From contig DWXF01000025.1 of assembly GCA_019119335.1 (NCBI GenBank), forward strand, positions 20,046 through 84,045: DNA of 64,000 bases, in the 5' to 3' direction. The translations under genes and the position numbers were made by a program. The DNA is from Candidatus Flavonifractor merdavium. Lineage in GTDB: Bacteria; Bacillota; Clostridia; Oscillospirales; Oscillospiraceae. Below, piece after piece: positions 1 through 7,129 of this stretch. Position 1 is the stretch's first letter, and each line of letters opens with the position of its first letter. The notes beneath the pieces are model-generated. The model saw nothing but the letters and a program-made list of their open reading frames with translations, did no database searches and was not told where the DNA came from.

Positions 1-264
1 TTGGGGAACGCCATAGATATTGGGATTGACACAATATGCCGGTATCTCGCGGATTGAGCCGCTTCCATTGTCATAGTTGTAATAGGTATAAATCAGTTCC
101 CGAACTCGGCCATTGATGGACAGGTAGGACATCTTATAGCCGCCATTGTAAATCTGGACCTCTCCCAGCGCCTCCTCAGGCGTTTCTGCAGCAAAAGCGG
201 CAGTCGGGAGAAGTCCCATGACCACCAGAAGGGTCAAGAGTATCGAAATCAATCGTTTTTTCAT
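1..264 (-). CDS. Thioester-forming surface adhesin, N-terminal part (runs off window)
   Basis: This reading frame is open to the window edge and gives the first 88 residues of a secreted protein. It starts with a clear signal peptide (MKKRLISILLTLLVVMG, then an Ala-rich cleavage region near residue 26). It continues with a region ending in the motif IPAYCVNPN near residues 77-85. That Tyr-Cys-Val-Asn-Pro motif is typical of the TQXA/Cys-Gln thioester domain, in which the cysteine forms an internal thioester used to bind host surfaces covalently. GGAGG lies 6-10 bases before the ATG. The neighbouring sortase and SLH genes fit a surface-display module of a conjugative element. The pilin-like domains and wall anchor expected downstream lie outside the window, so the family call rests on the N-terminus only. 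Confidence 0.7.
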   Translation of the reverse strand, partial: MKKRLISILLTLLVVMGLLPTAAFAAETPEEALGEVQIYNGGYKMSYLSINGRVRELIYTYYNYDNGSGSIREIPAYCVNPNIYGVPQ

Positions 265-366
265 GAGCAACCTCCATAAAAGTAGGGAGGATGCCCCTGA
301 CCGCAGTTGCATCCCCCCTTTGAATGGGTCTGATTAAATTGTGGTGAAGATGCAAACTGGGTAAAA

Positions 367-404
367 AGAAAGACAGCACACCTTACTTGGCCTGCTGTCT
401 TTCT
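367..404 (-). terminator. Intrinsic terminator of the SLH gene
   Basis: A perfect 12-bp inverted repeat (AGAAAGACAGCA and TGCTGTCTTTCT) sits just after the stop codon of the SLH gene. On the minus strand it is followed by TTTTTAC. It separates the SLH gene from the thioester protein gene. Confidence 0.75.
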
Positions 405-415
405 CTGCTCAAAAG

Positions 416-1576
416 TTAGATTACATGGATCTGATATTCTGTATGCAGGAATTTTCCGTCTTTATAAACGTCCCATGCCTGCATGGAGTAGGTTCCAGGC
501 GGAAGAGAATTAAAGAGGTTTACGATTTCGCTTGCTCGCCAAGGCCAAAACATTTGATAAGACAAGTCGTCAGGAATGCTGAGATTGATGTGAACAAGCT
601 GGTTTCCTTTCGACGAAAGCTTTGGTGCGCCATTTTCCCATGTCTCCGGGTTAGCGCCTATGGCATTATAAAGGGTATATTGCATTCGCCTGGTCTCGTA
701 GAGATTGCGGACCCGGAGATGATCGCCAGTCTCATTTTGCCAGTGTCGCACTTCCATTTCCGGGAGCTCCGGCTGTTCCAAAAGGCTCCAGTCACAGGTG
801 GGCTCCGGCAAAGCACCGATTGGTCCGGATGCGAACATGCTCTTATCCCAACGGCTCACATCTGTGATGGTATAATTGGTCCCGTCATCACAGCGGATCA
901 CATCTCCGACCTGGGGAACATACTGAGAACCGTCAGCGGGCGGATTGATCGAACCATCCGGATTTTTACTGATACCCGTGGTAGACGGAGTCTCCGGCTC
1001 CTCTGTGTCCGTCGGACCTGTATTCCCCAAAGCCCGGTAGATCATGACTGCCAGATCGCCTCGCGTAACTTCTGCTTTGAGCGCAGCTTCGGATGTAATC
1101 AGCCCCTGCTCCAGGGCAGTTTGGCAAGCGGTGGAATAATCCCATTCAACCTCCTGCAAGGCCATATACCTTAGAACAACTGTAGAGGCAGCCGCAGGGG
1201 TCACACCATCATAGGCGCCGAAGGCTCCAGTATCATAACCGACCATAAGGCCGTTAAAATAGCAGTAGCCTACATAGAGACGGGCCCAATCTGGGACATC
1301 CGGGAATTTGCACTGATCGGAATAAAATACTTGTTCGGCCTGAACATGCTCTGGATTTCCATTCAAGCGAGTTAAAATCGTGGCCAGTTCTATCCGGGTA
1401 AGCCCTTTGTCCAGATTCATGTTTCCAGCCTGATCGCCCACCATGATTCCTTGCTTTTTAAGATAGCTGGCCGCGGTCTCTTGTTCAGAGGAAACGGCAG
1501 CCGCAGCTACTTCTGCGGAAAAAACAAACAGTAGACACAGGCTGAGAAGGAATGGCAAAAAGCGTTTCCAGTTCAT
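416..1576 (-). CDS. SLH-domain secreted protein of the integrative element
   Basis: A 386-residue exported protein. The start at MNWKRFLPFLL was chosen over an upstream in-frame start because it begins a good signal peptide and follows an AAGGGGGC ribosome binding site. After cleavage come S-layer-homology motifs: ITR-like 'LTRIELATILTRLNG', then 'FNGLMVGYDTGAFGAYDG', then 'VTRGDLAVMIYRALG', covering about residues 30-190. These bind secondary wall polymer. A Pro/Thr-rich linker (GPTDTEEPETPSTTG) leads to a C-terminal region of about 180 residues that I do not recognise. It lies 4 bp after a small gene with which it is probably co-transcribed. The mature protein is probably displayed on the cell wall of cells that carry the element. 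Confidence 0.75.
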   Translation of the reverse strand: MNWKRFLPFLLSLCLLFVFSAEVAAAAVSSEQETAASYLKKQGIMVGDQAGNMNLDKGLTRIELATILTRLNGNPEHVQAEQVFYSDQCKFPDVPDWARLYVGYCYFNGLMVGYDTGAFGAYDGVTPAAASTVVLRYMALQEVEWDYSTACQTALEQGLITSEAALKAEVTRGDLAVMIYRALGNTGPTDTEEPETPSTTGISKNPDGSINPPADGSQYVPQVGDVIRCDDGTNYTITDVSRWDKSMFASGPIGALPEPTCDWSLLEQPELPEMEVRHWQNETGDHLRVRNLYETRRMQYTLYNAIGANPETWENGAPKLSSKGNQLVHINLSIPDDLSYQMFWPWRASEIVNLFNSLPPGTYSMQAWDVYKDGKFLHTEYQIHVI

Positions 1577-1580
1577 TGAT

Positions 1581-1790
1581 TTAAGCCCCCTTTCGATACA
1601 GCGTTGTTTGAGCACTCACCTTTAACTGCCGGCAATCCTGATCGTACTCACATTTCTGGAATGTATTGAGTCCCCATAATTCAAGTTGTTCTGCGATCTC
1701 ATTGGGGACGTCAAATGTCATATCCAAGCAAATGCGAAGAGTAGAGTCATCCGGTTTCCGGCCCCTTTCGCTTGGAAACTTCCATGTCAT
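1581..1790 (-). CDS. Small conserved hypothetical protein (69 aa)
   Basis: A 69-residue protein beginning MTWKFPSERGRKPDDS. The internal ATG was preferred because GGAAAGGGGGC precedes it, while the longer frame has no ribosome binding site. There is no signal peptide or membrane segment. It is rich in acidic residues and contains 'LDMTFDVPNEIAEQLELWG'. The gene ends 4 bp before the SLH gene, and a good promoter lies just upstream, so the two probably form one transcript. I do not recognise the family. Its position suggests a cytoplasmic accessory protein of the element. Confidence 0.6.
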   Translation of the reverse strand: MTWKFPSERGRKPDDSTLRICLDMTFDVPNEIAEQLELWGLNTFQKCEYDQDCRQLKVSAQTTLYRKGA

Positions 1791-1830
1791 AACGGTGCCC
1801 CCTTTCCACCTGAAATGTTTCCTCAAGCCC

Positions 1831-1859
1831 AAAATAATGCGAAAAAGGAGCCATGTCAA
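1831..1859 (-). promoter_or_regulatory. Sigma-A promoter for the 69-aa/SLH operon
   Basis: On the minus strand, TTGACA (1854-1859) and TATTTT (1831-1836) are separated by 17 bp. This lies 40 bp ahead of the 69-aa gene. Confidence 0.55.
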
Positions 1860-1976
1860 AGGTTTTTTTGAAACGCCTTTGCCGATAAATCAAAAGTTAC
1901 TTATTATATTCCTGTTATTGCCGTTTTTTGCTTTTCGAGGGACGAATTGAGGTCATAAAAGTTTATTTTGAATTTT

Positions 1977-2729
1977 TTATGAACTGACCTCGACCGCCTG
2001 GACACAAACCCGTTTAGTAGGCTGGTCTGCCAGACAGGTGATAATGGTAATGCGGTTATCCGATGTGGCATTCAGATAGCTCCAATCCGTCCAGTCGATG
2101 ATCTTGACAGCGCTTACCGCATAGGTACGCGTTCCCAGACTGGTCTCATAGCGAATGGTATCGCCGACATCCAGGTTCTTGATTGAGCCGATGTTGTGAC
2201 TCGATCCTCTGTTGTGACCACATAAGCCAATGTTTCCACCCCATGCACTGGTGCTGGGGAAGTGGCCCACACCATTTCGCATGGCGGCCGAGTCTGTACC
2301 CTCATAGGCCTTGTAGCGAATCCCAAGGCTAGGGATAACCAGGGTACCGATACTGCCATCGGAACGCTTTACTTCACTGGCGGAAGTGAATTGCGTTGTC
2401 GGAAGTGTGGAAACATCTCCCCATTGGATGGGGTAACCGTCCGAACTGCTGTCCGGATAGATGCTTCCGTTGCCCGCGTTGATCCCATATTCCACAGTAG
2501 AGCCACCGCCCACCGTGGAGACCGGGGCGCCGTCAGCCAAGGGGTCAAGGAAGTCCACAGCGTTGATGCCGCCGTAATTGTACTGCGCACCGTAAACCTC
2601 CTCGTAGGAAGTGCTCCCATAATAATCCTTAGGCGACGGCGTTTCAAAATTGTAGTCCGCAGCAAAAGCAGGGGTGGTCATGAGCATCAAGCCCGCCAAG
2701 GAGAGCAATAGCCCTCTGCATCGTTTCAT
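1977..2729 (-). CDS. Sortase (secreted transpeptidase)
   Basis: A 250-residue sortase that would join surface proteins to the wall or into polymers. A signal peptide (residues 1-23, ending TPAFAA) is followed by a low-complexity Tyr/Gly/Ser-rich stretch to about residue 115. The sortase beta-barrel runs to the C-terminus. The catalytic triad is visible: His172 in GLCGHNRGSS, Cys232 in ITIITCLADQ, and Arg240 in PTKRVCV. The compact form with a short TxTC motif resembles class D-like sortases. The start overlaps the stop of the preceding gene (ATGA), so translation is probably coupled. The thioester adhesin at the window edge is a plausible substrate, but its sorting signal is out of view. Confidence 0.85.
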   Translation of the reverse strand: MKRCRGLLLSLAGLMLMTTPAFAADYNFETPSPKDYYGSTSYEEVYGAQYNYGGINAVDFLDPLADGAPVSTVGGGSTVEYGINAGNGSIYPDSSSDGYPIQWGDVSTLPTTQFTSASEVKRSDGSIGTLVIPSLGIRYKAYEGTDSAAMRNGVGHFPSTSAWGGNIGLCGHNRGSSHNIGSIKNLDVGDTIRYETSLGTRTYAVSAVKIIDWTDWSYLNATSDNRITIITCLADQPTKRVCVQAVEVSS

Positions 2730-3829
2730 AATTCATCATCCTCCTTTTCGTCTTCATTGATTGCAAACCAGTAGTTGTCATCCCCCTCGAAAGGTTCCAC
2801 CAGGTGTGTACGACTCCCGCCATACATCTGGATGGTGATGATCCTGCCGGCAAGTTTGTGTGCCAGCTTGTTGGGCAACTCCACGCTTGCATCGCCCGCC
2901 GGGTACTCCCGCAGTTTAGTGAGATCCAATTTGGGGGTGCGGGTGGAAACCCGTTGCTTGCCCAGTTTTTTGTAGGCTACACCTCTTGCGTTCATGGCAT
3001 AGATCACTGCATTGGGTCGGAAGCGCACTGCATACACGATGCCGCCTAATACCAGAAGCAGGAGAATCGCGCCAGGCACAGCCAGCCAGAGCGGCTGGAA
3101 AGTAACCGGCGTTTCAACAGGGGTGCCCAAGTAGGTGACCGTGTAAGCAATCGACTGAATGCCTTCAGCTATGACTTCTCCGGTATAACTGGCCGTAGTC
3201 ACATAGCCGGTAGCCACGCTCCGGCTCCCAGTTGCCGTATAGGTTGCCGTGGCCGTGTACGAGGTGGGGACGAGAGTGTCATCAGCCAGACCCGTGCCTG
3301 TTACGGTCCAGGAAATATCACTCAGCGTCAAGGTACTGCCGTTTTTCACGGTCGTTGTGGGGACGCAGGAAGGATCGTTCCGGGACAGTCCCGGAAATTG
3401 CTTCGTATCAGTGATGGTATAGTATTTCGTGGTGTAGCCTGCGGCCTCAGTCTGAATGGTGGTATGATCCAGAGTTAACGTACCAGAATAGCCGTCCTTG
3501 TTGTATTCCATGGTAGGGGCCAGCTGCTCAAGTATTTTTGCCAGATCATCCGTATTGGTTTCCAATGTGACAACTTCCGTTTGTGCCTTGGAATCCTTAA
3601 ATGCCTGCTCTTCCTTGACGGTTTCAAGGTGATGGTAGGTGTAGCCCTCCAGCTCAAAGGGTTCCTCGATCAATTCGCTGGGGTCGGCATCAGGGGGAAG
3701 GGTGTAGGTCTTGATGATCAGCTGCCTGCCGTCCCGGTTTTCCGATACCACATCTTCCGGGACATAGGCCGCAGAGGCCGTGACAGTCAGCATACACAGG
3801 AGCATCAATAATACAGCCGTTCTCTTCAT
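2726..3829 (-). CDS. Unknown exported membrane-anchored protein
   Basis: A 367-residue protein starting at MKRTAVLLMLLCMLTVTASA, a signal peptide preceded by GGGCGAAGG. The extracellular part (about 20-250) is Thr/Tyr-rich with beta-type repeats such as 'TSYTATATYTATGSRSV'. One membrane segment, 'WLAVPGAILLLLVLGGIVYAV', lies near residues 262-282. A basic cytoplasmic tail of about 85 residues ends in an acidic cluster (EDEKEDDEL). This type I topology fits a surface or mating-channel accessory protein. It is translationally coupled to the microprotein upstream and the sortase downstream by ATGA overlaps. I do not recognise the family. Confidence 0.65.
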   Translation of the reverse strand: MKRTAVLLMLLCMLTVTASAAYVPEDVVSENRDGRQLIIKTYTLPPDADPSELIEEPFELEGYTYHHLETVKEEQAFKDSKAQTEVVTLETNTDDLAKILEQLAPTMEYNKDGYSGTLTLDHTTIQTEAAGYTTKYYTITDTKQFPGLSRNDPSCVPTTTVKNGSTLTLSDISWTVTGTGLADDTLVPTSYTATATYTATGSRSVATGYVTTASYTGEVIAEGIQSIAYTVTYLGTPVETPVTFQPLWLAVPGAILLLLVLGGIVYAVRFRPNAVIYAMNARGVAYKKLGKQRVSTRTPKLDLTKLREYPAGDASVELPNKLAHKLAGRIITIQMYGGSRTHLVEPFEGDDNYWFAINEDEKEDDEL

Positions 3830-3918
3830 ACCTTCGCCCACCAGCCTTTCCAGAGCGCCAGGAACAGCGTGGGAAGCCCAATGATGAGCCCCGCCCAGAT
3901 CAATTTGTGTTTCGTCAT
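3826..3918 (-). CDS. 30-residue membrane microprotein
   Basis: A short gene with every hallmark of translation. GGAGG lies 8 bases before the ATG. The start overlaps the stop of the toxin-like gene (ATGA), and its own stop overlaps the start of the next gene (ATGA). The product starts MTKHKLIWAG and is one hydrophobic helix of about 20 residues (LIWAGLIIGLPTLFLALW) followed by a Trp/Lys-rich tail (KGWWAKV). It is probably a single-pass membrane peptide working with the membrane protein encoded next. Function unknown. Confidence 0.65.
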   Translation of the reverse strand: MTKHKLIWAGLIIGLPTLFLALWKGWWAKV

Positions 3919-4319
3919 ACTGTGATACCTCCATTGAGAAAAAATTTTATGGATAGCTCCTGAATGGAGCATGACCCATCCTTGATGTACGCCAGGTAGT
4001 CCAGAGAGCGTTCCAGCGCCTGCATGGTGTTTCTCTTATGGCGCTTGATGAACGGAACTAGAAAGAGAATGTCGCCGCTGTCGGTGAGTGTGAAGATGAT
4101 CCGAACCAGGTTCTTGCTTTTGGCTCGCAGCTCATAGAGAGCCTGGTATCGTTCGATGGAAAAATGCTTCACATAGGGTTCCCGCATCACTGCTGCGGGC
4201 GATTGCAAAAGCATGGCAAAAAGCGACATGAGCTTTTGTCGCTGCTTTTCATCCAGAGTATCGAAGAACTCCAGGAAGGGCGTAGCGCCCTCAACCGGTA
4301 CAACAATCTGCAACTTCAT
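3915..4319 (-). CDS. Gp49/HigB-type (RelE/ParE superfamily) toxin-like protein
   Basis: A 134-residue protein with the phage-derived Gp49-like fold of RelE-superfamily mRNA interferases: 'FLEFFDTLDEKQRQKL', then 'LYELRAKSKNLVRIIFTL', then 'ILFLVPFIKRHKRNT'. Gp49/HigB proteins usually cleave mRNA on the ribosome and pair with an HTH antitoxin encoded just downstream. Here the downstream gene is a membrane microprotein, so a canonical HigA is absent. The upstream gene overlaps by 29 bp and could be an atypical partner. The ATG at 4319 has AAGGAGAG at a suitable distance; a TTG two codons earlier is the alternative. The family call is firm but toxicity is inferred. Confidence 0.7.
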   Translation of the reverse strand: MKLQIVVPVEGATPFLEFFDTLDEKQRQKLMSLFAMLLQSPAAVMREPYVKHFSIERYQALYELRAKSKNLVRIIFTLTDSGDILFLVPFIKRHKRNTMQALERSLDYLAYIKDGSCSIQELSIKFFLNGGITV

Positions 4320-4734
4320 GCGCAACTCTCTCCTTCCCAGTGCAGGCCTGGCCTTTCATCAGCTCCAGAAGCCGCTCCACAAATCCCAGACAGAATAGGG
4401 ACAAGGCGGGGGCACAGCCGGCCAGCCACCAGATGGGATCAGGGAGCGGTTTGCGGATAGTATCATACTGGAGCGAAATCAGCAGATAGATATTCTGGCA
4501 GTCCTTTCGGGCGGACAGCTCAGAGAAAGCAGCCGCCACGGCAGAGACCTCCTCCTGGTCCGAGTAGAAATCACACAGATCATCAAAGAACAGGCCTGCA
4601 AATATCTGCACAAAGGCGCGCATGGTCTCGATGTTTACTTCGCCGGTGGGGTGAAGAATTCCCATACGCTCCAAACGTGCCGCTGTGGATTCATCAAAAG
4701 GATCTGGGACACGAAGATACAGGTTTTTTGGCAT
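4291..4734 (-). CDS. Hypothetical protein overlapping the toxin-like gene
   Basis: A 147-residue protein starting MPKNLYLRVPDPF after TAGGAGGTAGGTAAT. The first 90 residues are mixed alpha-helical. A hydrophobic stretch, 'PIWWLAGCAPALSLFCLGF', lies near residues 100-120 and may be a membrane helix. The tail contains several cysteines. There is no recognisable HTH, so it is not an ordinary antitoxin. The 29-bp overlap with the downstream toxin-like gene suggests tight co-expression. A terminator-like hairpin separates it from parB, so its transcript may depend on read-through from the parAB promoter. Function unknown. Confidence 0.6.
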   Translation of the reverse strand: MPKNLYLRVPDPFDESTAARLERMGILHPTGEVNIETMRAFVQIFAGLFFDDLCDFYSDQEEVSAVAAAFSELSARKDCQNIYLLISLQYDTIRKPLPDPIWWLAGCAPALSLFCLGFVERLLELMKGQACTGKERVAHEVADCCTG

Positions 4735-4757
4735 ATTACCTACCTCCTATTTATTTT

Positions 4758-4796
4758 GAAAAAGAAAGACCCGACGCTTCCTTATCGGAAGCGCCG
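4758..4796 (-). terminator. Terminator downstream of parB
   Basis: A 10-bp stem (CGACGCTTCC/GGAAGCGCCG, one mismatch) with a 5-base loop is followed on the minus strand by TCTTTCTTTTTC. The next gene starts only 24 bp further on and has no obvious promoter of its own, so this may be a partial terminator inside one operon. Confidence 0.65.
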
Positions 4797-4818
4797 AGCC
4801 AGTACTTTTTTCTTGACT

Positions 4819-5892
4819 CTATAAAGAACTCTTTGTAGTCTTAAAATAAAGTTCAAGTGCCTTTTGAATGGTTTCTTCGATTTCTTTTGCAGTTGCCTTC
4901 TTTGGGAAATACGACTCAAAATCCGCTGAGAGCGTAACCGAGATGCGGCGCCCGGGCCGTTTTGCGGTGGTGGTCTCCTCGGTCAAAATAGCTTTGATTT
5001 GCGCTGCATCCAAATTTCCCGCTTCAAAGAGTGCCCGGAGTTTTTTGCCTTTTGCAGTGGACAGTGCTGATTTCCCAGCGGAAATGTGCTGATAGATGCA
5101 TTCCTGAAGGTTGTGATCTTCCACGAAACTGACTTCGTAAGCGGCCAGCTGTCCCAACTGCTTTCCGGTATCCATGAGCAGCAGCAGGGGACGGTACAGC
5201 GTTGCATATCGACAGTATTTGGACACCTTATCTCGGGTTAACTCATATTCCTGAGCAATCTTCTCGTCGGTATGGGACTTTTCCTGAGTGTCAGGAAAAG
5301 TGGCCGGATCACCCGTATCTGACTTTTCCTGAGTGTCAGGAGAAGTCTCTGCCGCTGTCAGAAGATCTGTGCGGCGCCCCTGTCGCTTCATCATATTGTA
5401 ATGGGCCGCCACACAAAGCACCCGTTGGGAAAAGAGCATGTCTGCCAGGGATCGCTGCCGGAAGTTCATCTCAAAGAAGAGGTCCTCCGCAGTTTCCATG
5501 GTCAAATCAGTCCGTACCACTGCCGGGATGGTAGTGCGGCCCGCAAGGACGGAAGCATTGACTCGATTATGTCCACTGATGATGATGTAACGTCCATTGC
5601 TGGTTTTCCAGACTAGAATGGGTGTCTGCACCCCGAGCCGACGAATGCTGTCCACCATATCATCCAACCGCTGCCCGGTATAGAGAGGAAAATGTTCCTC
5701 ATGTCCTGGAAAGCCATCCAGCTGTTTCAGCGGAAGGGTACACAGGGTCCCATTTTCCATAGGAGATGGAAGGTCATCATGATGAAAAAAGCAATCATAA
5801 GCTTTTTCCTGTGTCTGCCCTGTGGCCTGGTTGGCACTTGCCTCGTCCTGCTTACGCTGTCTGAGCGCATTTTGCACTCTATTTCTTGGCAT
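4819..5892 (-). CDS. parB: ParB/Spo0J-family partition protein
   Basis: A 357-residue DNA-binding partition protein. The N-terminal ParB CTP-binding/nuclease-like domain (about 45-140) contains 'PLKQLDGF' and 'YIIISGHNRVNASVLAG', the counterpart of the GHRR motif. A central HTH region (about 205-290) contains 'EKIAQEYELTRDKVSKYCR'. A basic C-terminal section follows. Between them lies a variable linker with the peptide PDTQEKS twice, encoded by two DNA palindromes described separately. It would load onto a centromere-like site and work with ParA, stabilising the element when it is excised. The start overlaps the end of parA by 14 bp. Confidence 0.88.
   Translation of the reverse strand: MPRNRVQNALRQRKQDEASANQATGQTQEKAYDCFFHHDDLPSPMENGTLCTLPLKQLDGFPGHEEHFPLYTGQRLDDMVDSIRRLGVQTPILVWKTSNGRYIIISGHNRVNASVLAGRTTIPAVVRTDLTMETAEDLFFEMNFRQRSLADMLFSQRVLCVAAHYNMMKRQGRRTDLLTAAETSPDTQEKSDTGDPATFPDTQEKSHTDEKIAQEYELTRDKVSKYCRYATLYRPLLLLMDTGKQLGQLAAYEVSFVEDHNLQECIYQHISAGKSALSTAKGKKLRALFEAGNLDAAQIKAILTEETTTAKRPGRRISVTLSADFESYFPKKATAKEIEETIQKALELYFKTTKSSL
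5277..5346. repeat. Two 25-bp palindromes inside parB
   Basis: Positions 5277-5301 form a perfect palindrome with 11-bp arms (ACTTTTCCTGA, GTG spacer, TCAGGAAAAGT). Positions 5322-5346 repeat it with one mismatch in the right arm (TCAGGAGAAGT). The copies start 45 bp apart and lie in the variable linker of ParB, so the DNA pattern is tolerated in the protein. They are candidate ParB-binding (parS-like) or autoregulatory sites. This role is inferred. Confidence 0.6.
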
Positions 5893-6706
5893 AGGACAGC
5901 ACCTCCCGCGCTACCGCAGAATATGCTTTCGCTGCGGGATTGGTGGGCTCATATTCAAAAATACTTGCCGCGTCAATCGGATGCTCCGCAACACGGATGG
6001 AGAAATCAATGGGGGCAGAGAAAACGGTGAAAGCATTGCCGTAGTCGGCTTGGATCTCGTCCTGGATACTGCGACACAGATTGGTGCGTCCCTGATACAT
6101 GGTTAGCAGGATTCCACCTACTGTGAGAGCTGGGTTGATCCCCTGACGGATTGTTTTGATGACTTCCAACGTATCGGCCATATCCTCCATTGCCAGGTAA
6201 TGCGCCTGTACGGGAACAATAGCCTGATCCGCGGCAGCCAAGGCGTTGATTGTCAGCAAATCCATGCTGTGACCACAATCAATCAGGATGTAATCGTACC
6301 GATCCTGAAAATACTTTAGGACGCTGGCCATGACCATTTCACAGGGGGTACCACCACTGTCGCCGCCCCGGTACCGGCTGCTCATTTGCAGAGCCACCAG
6401 CCGACTGGACACAGCTGCCAGCTTTGAGTTCGCGGGGATGTAGTGGATGCCTTCTCTTTGGATGACGGCCTTATCTGCAAAGAGTTCAAATTCCGTATCG
6501 TCCAAAACTGCATTCATCAGGTTTGCCAAAGTGTATTTGAGGATTTTCGGGTCAGCTCGCATGACCTTTGTCAGGTCTCCTTGCGGGTCGTTGTCCACAA
6601 GAAGGACACGTTTACCCGCAGCAGCCAAGGCGGCACCTAGGTTAGCACAGGTTGTGGTCTTTCCGACGCCGCCTTTCGAGTTCGTAATCGCCAGAGTAAT
6701 CGCCAT
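5879..6706 (-). CDS. parA: ParA-family partition ATPase
   Basis: A 275-residue Walker-type ATPase, starting at MAITLAITNS after AAGGTAATAGG (a longer frame starts 8 codons earlier). The deviant Walker A motif, KGGVGKTT at residues 11-18, has both signature lysines. Walker A' is LLVDNDPQGD, and the Walker B region is ILIDCGHSM. ParA polymerises or forms gradients on DNA and is stimulated by ParB. The pair overlaps and is probably the first operon of the element's maintenance module. A promoter and a long hairpin-rich leader precede it. Homologues can also control transfer genes; nothing here decides between the two roles. Confidence 0.9.
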   Translation of the reverse strand: MAITLAITNSKGGVGKTTTCANLGAALAAAGKRVLLVDNDPQGDLTKVMRADPKILKYTLANLMNAVLDDTEFELFADKAVIQREGIHYIPANSKLAAVSSRLVALQMSSRYRGGDSGGTPCEMVMASVLKYFQDRYDYILIDCGHSMDLLTINALAAADQAIVPVQAHYLAMEDMADTLEVIKTIRQGINPALTVGGILLTMYQGRTNLCRSIQDEIQADYGNAFTVFSAPIDFSIRVAEHPIDAASIFEYEPTNPAAKAYSAVAREVLSYAKK

Positions 6707-6752
6707 CCTATTACCTTCTTTCTGTTCCATAAAGTTAAGCCCCGGAATAGAA

Positions 6753-6784
6753 AACGCCCACTCCGGTATTTCGGAGTGAGCGTT
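6753..6784 (-). terminator. Hairpin in the parA leader (possible attenuator)
   Basis: Arms AACGCCCACTCCG and CGGAGTGAGCGTT (13 bp, one mismatch) surround a 6-base loop. On the minus strand they are followed by TTTCTATTCC. The hairpin lies between the likely promoter and parA, so it may attenuate parA transcription. Confidence 0.45.
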
Positions 6785-6922
6785 TCACACCCGCTCCGAC
6801 ATAGCCCTCCTTTCATCAAGGGTTTGGAATGTCGGAGCCTATAAAGATGGCAAATTAGTTTGAGATTTCGGACAAAATCAGCAAAAACTCCAGCCATTCA
6901 TAGAGGTTTCCGACTTTGTCTT

Positions 6923-6953
6923 ATTATATCTCATTCCTCGATACGGCGCACAA
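6923..6953 (-). promoter_or_regulatory. Probable promoter of parAB
   Basis: On the minus strand, a perfect TATAAT (6923-6928) has TTGTGC (6948-6953) 19 bp upstream. The spacing is longer than ideal. The transcript would have a leader of about 210 bases before parA. Confidence 0.4.
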
Positions 6954-6969
6954 TACCAGTCGCTTTCAT
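6931..6969 (-). pseudogene. Truncated AbrB/MazE/SpoVT-type regulator start (12 codons)
   Basis: GGAGGAGTTTGGAT precedes an ATG opening the peptide MKATGIVRRIEE and then a stop. AbrB/SpoVT-family regulators typically begin MKATGIVRRIDDLGR, so this reads as the intact ribosome binding site and first 11 codons of such a gene, cut off where the parA promoter begins. The rest of the gene is not downstream. It could instead be a short leader peptide, but the match to the family N-terminus makes a truncation more likely. Confidence 0.5.
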
Positions 6970-7082
6970 ATCCAAACTCCTCCTGCGGTTATGGTTACAG
7001 CTCTTAGTATCCGCAGGTTTCTTTTGCCTATGCAGGGAGAGCGGGTGGTTTCATTTGGAAACACGCGCCGCCGCGTCAGCGT

Positions 7083-7118
7083 GAAAAACGCCCCCCGGAG
7101 CACAAGCTTCGGGGGGCG
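7083..7118 (-). terminator. Terminator of pyk
   Basis: Stem CGCCCCCCGGA/TTCGGGGGGCG with a short loop is followed on the minus strand by TTTTTCAC, 12 bp after the pyk stop codon. Confidence 0.85.
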
Positions 7119-7129
7119 GCGGGACAGTT

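Larger units (their letters stand above)
6707..7082. other. Intergenic stretch: parA leader and element/chromosome boundary
   Basis: No full gene lies here. It holds a probable parA promoter, two leader hairpins and a truncated AbrB-like start (listed separately). Minus-strand reading at 6793-6838 shows a hairpin with 10-bp arms (GCTCCGACAT/ATGTCGGAGC) whose loop carries AAAGGAGGG followed by a 5-codon ORF. Positions 6970-7080 hold the upstream region of the truncated gene, including CCTGCGG/CCGCAGG arms. Base composition changes from AT-richer to GC-rich near 7060-7080, which suggests the element boundary is close to there. No integrase or att repeat could be identified. Confidence 0.5.

Noticed and set aside
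5277..5346. CRISPR or transposon ends in parB
   Set aside because: Only two palindromes in frame within an intact gene; no target duplication or transposase.
6637..6897. 86-codon ORF across the parA leader
   Set aside because: No ribosome binding site at its start. It overlaps the parA start in another frame and shows no recognisable domain. The region is better explained as a hairpin-rich leader.
6970..7129. tRNA-type attachment site for the element
   Set aside because: No tRNA gene or tRNA 3' end is recognisable beside pyk, and the other end of the element is outside the window, so no direct repeat can be tested.
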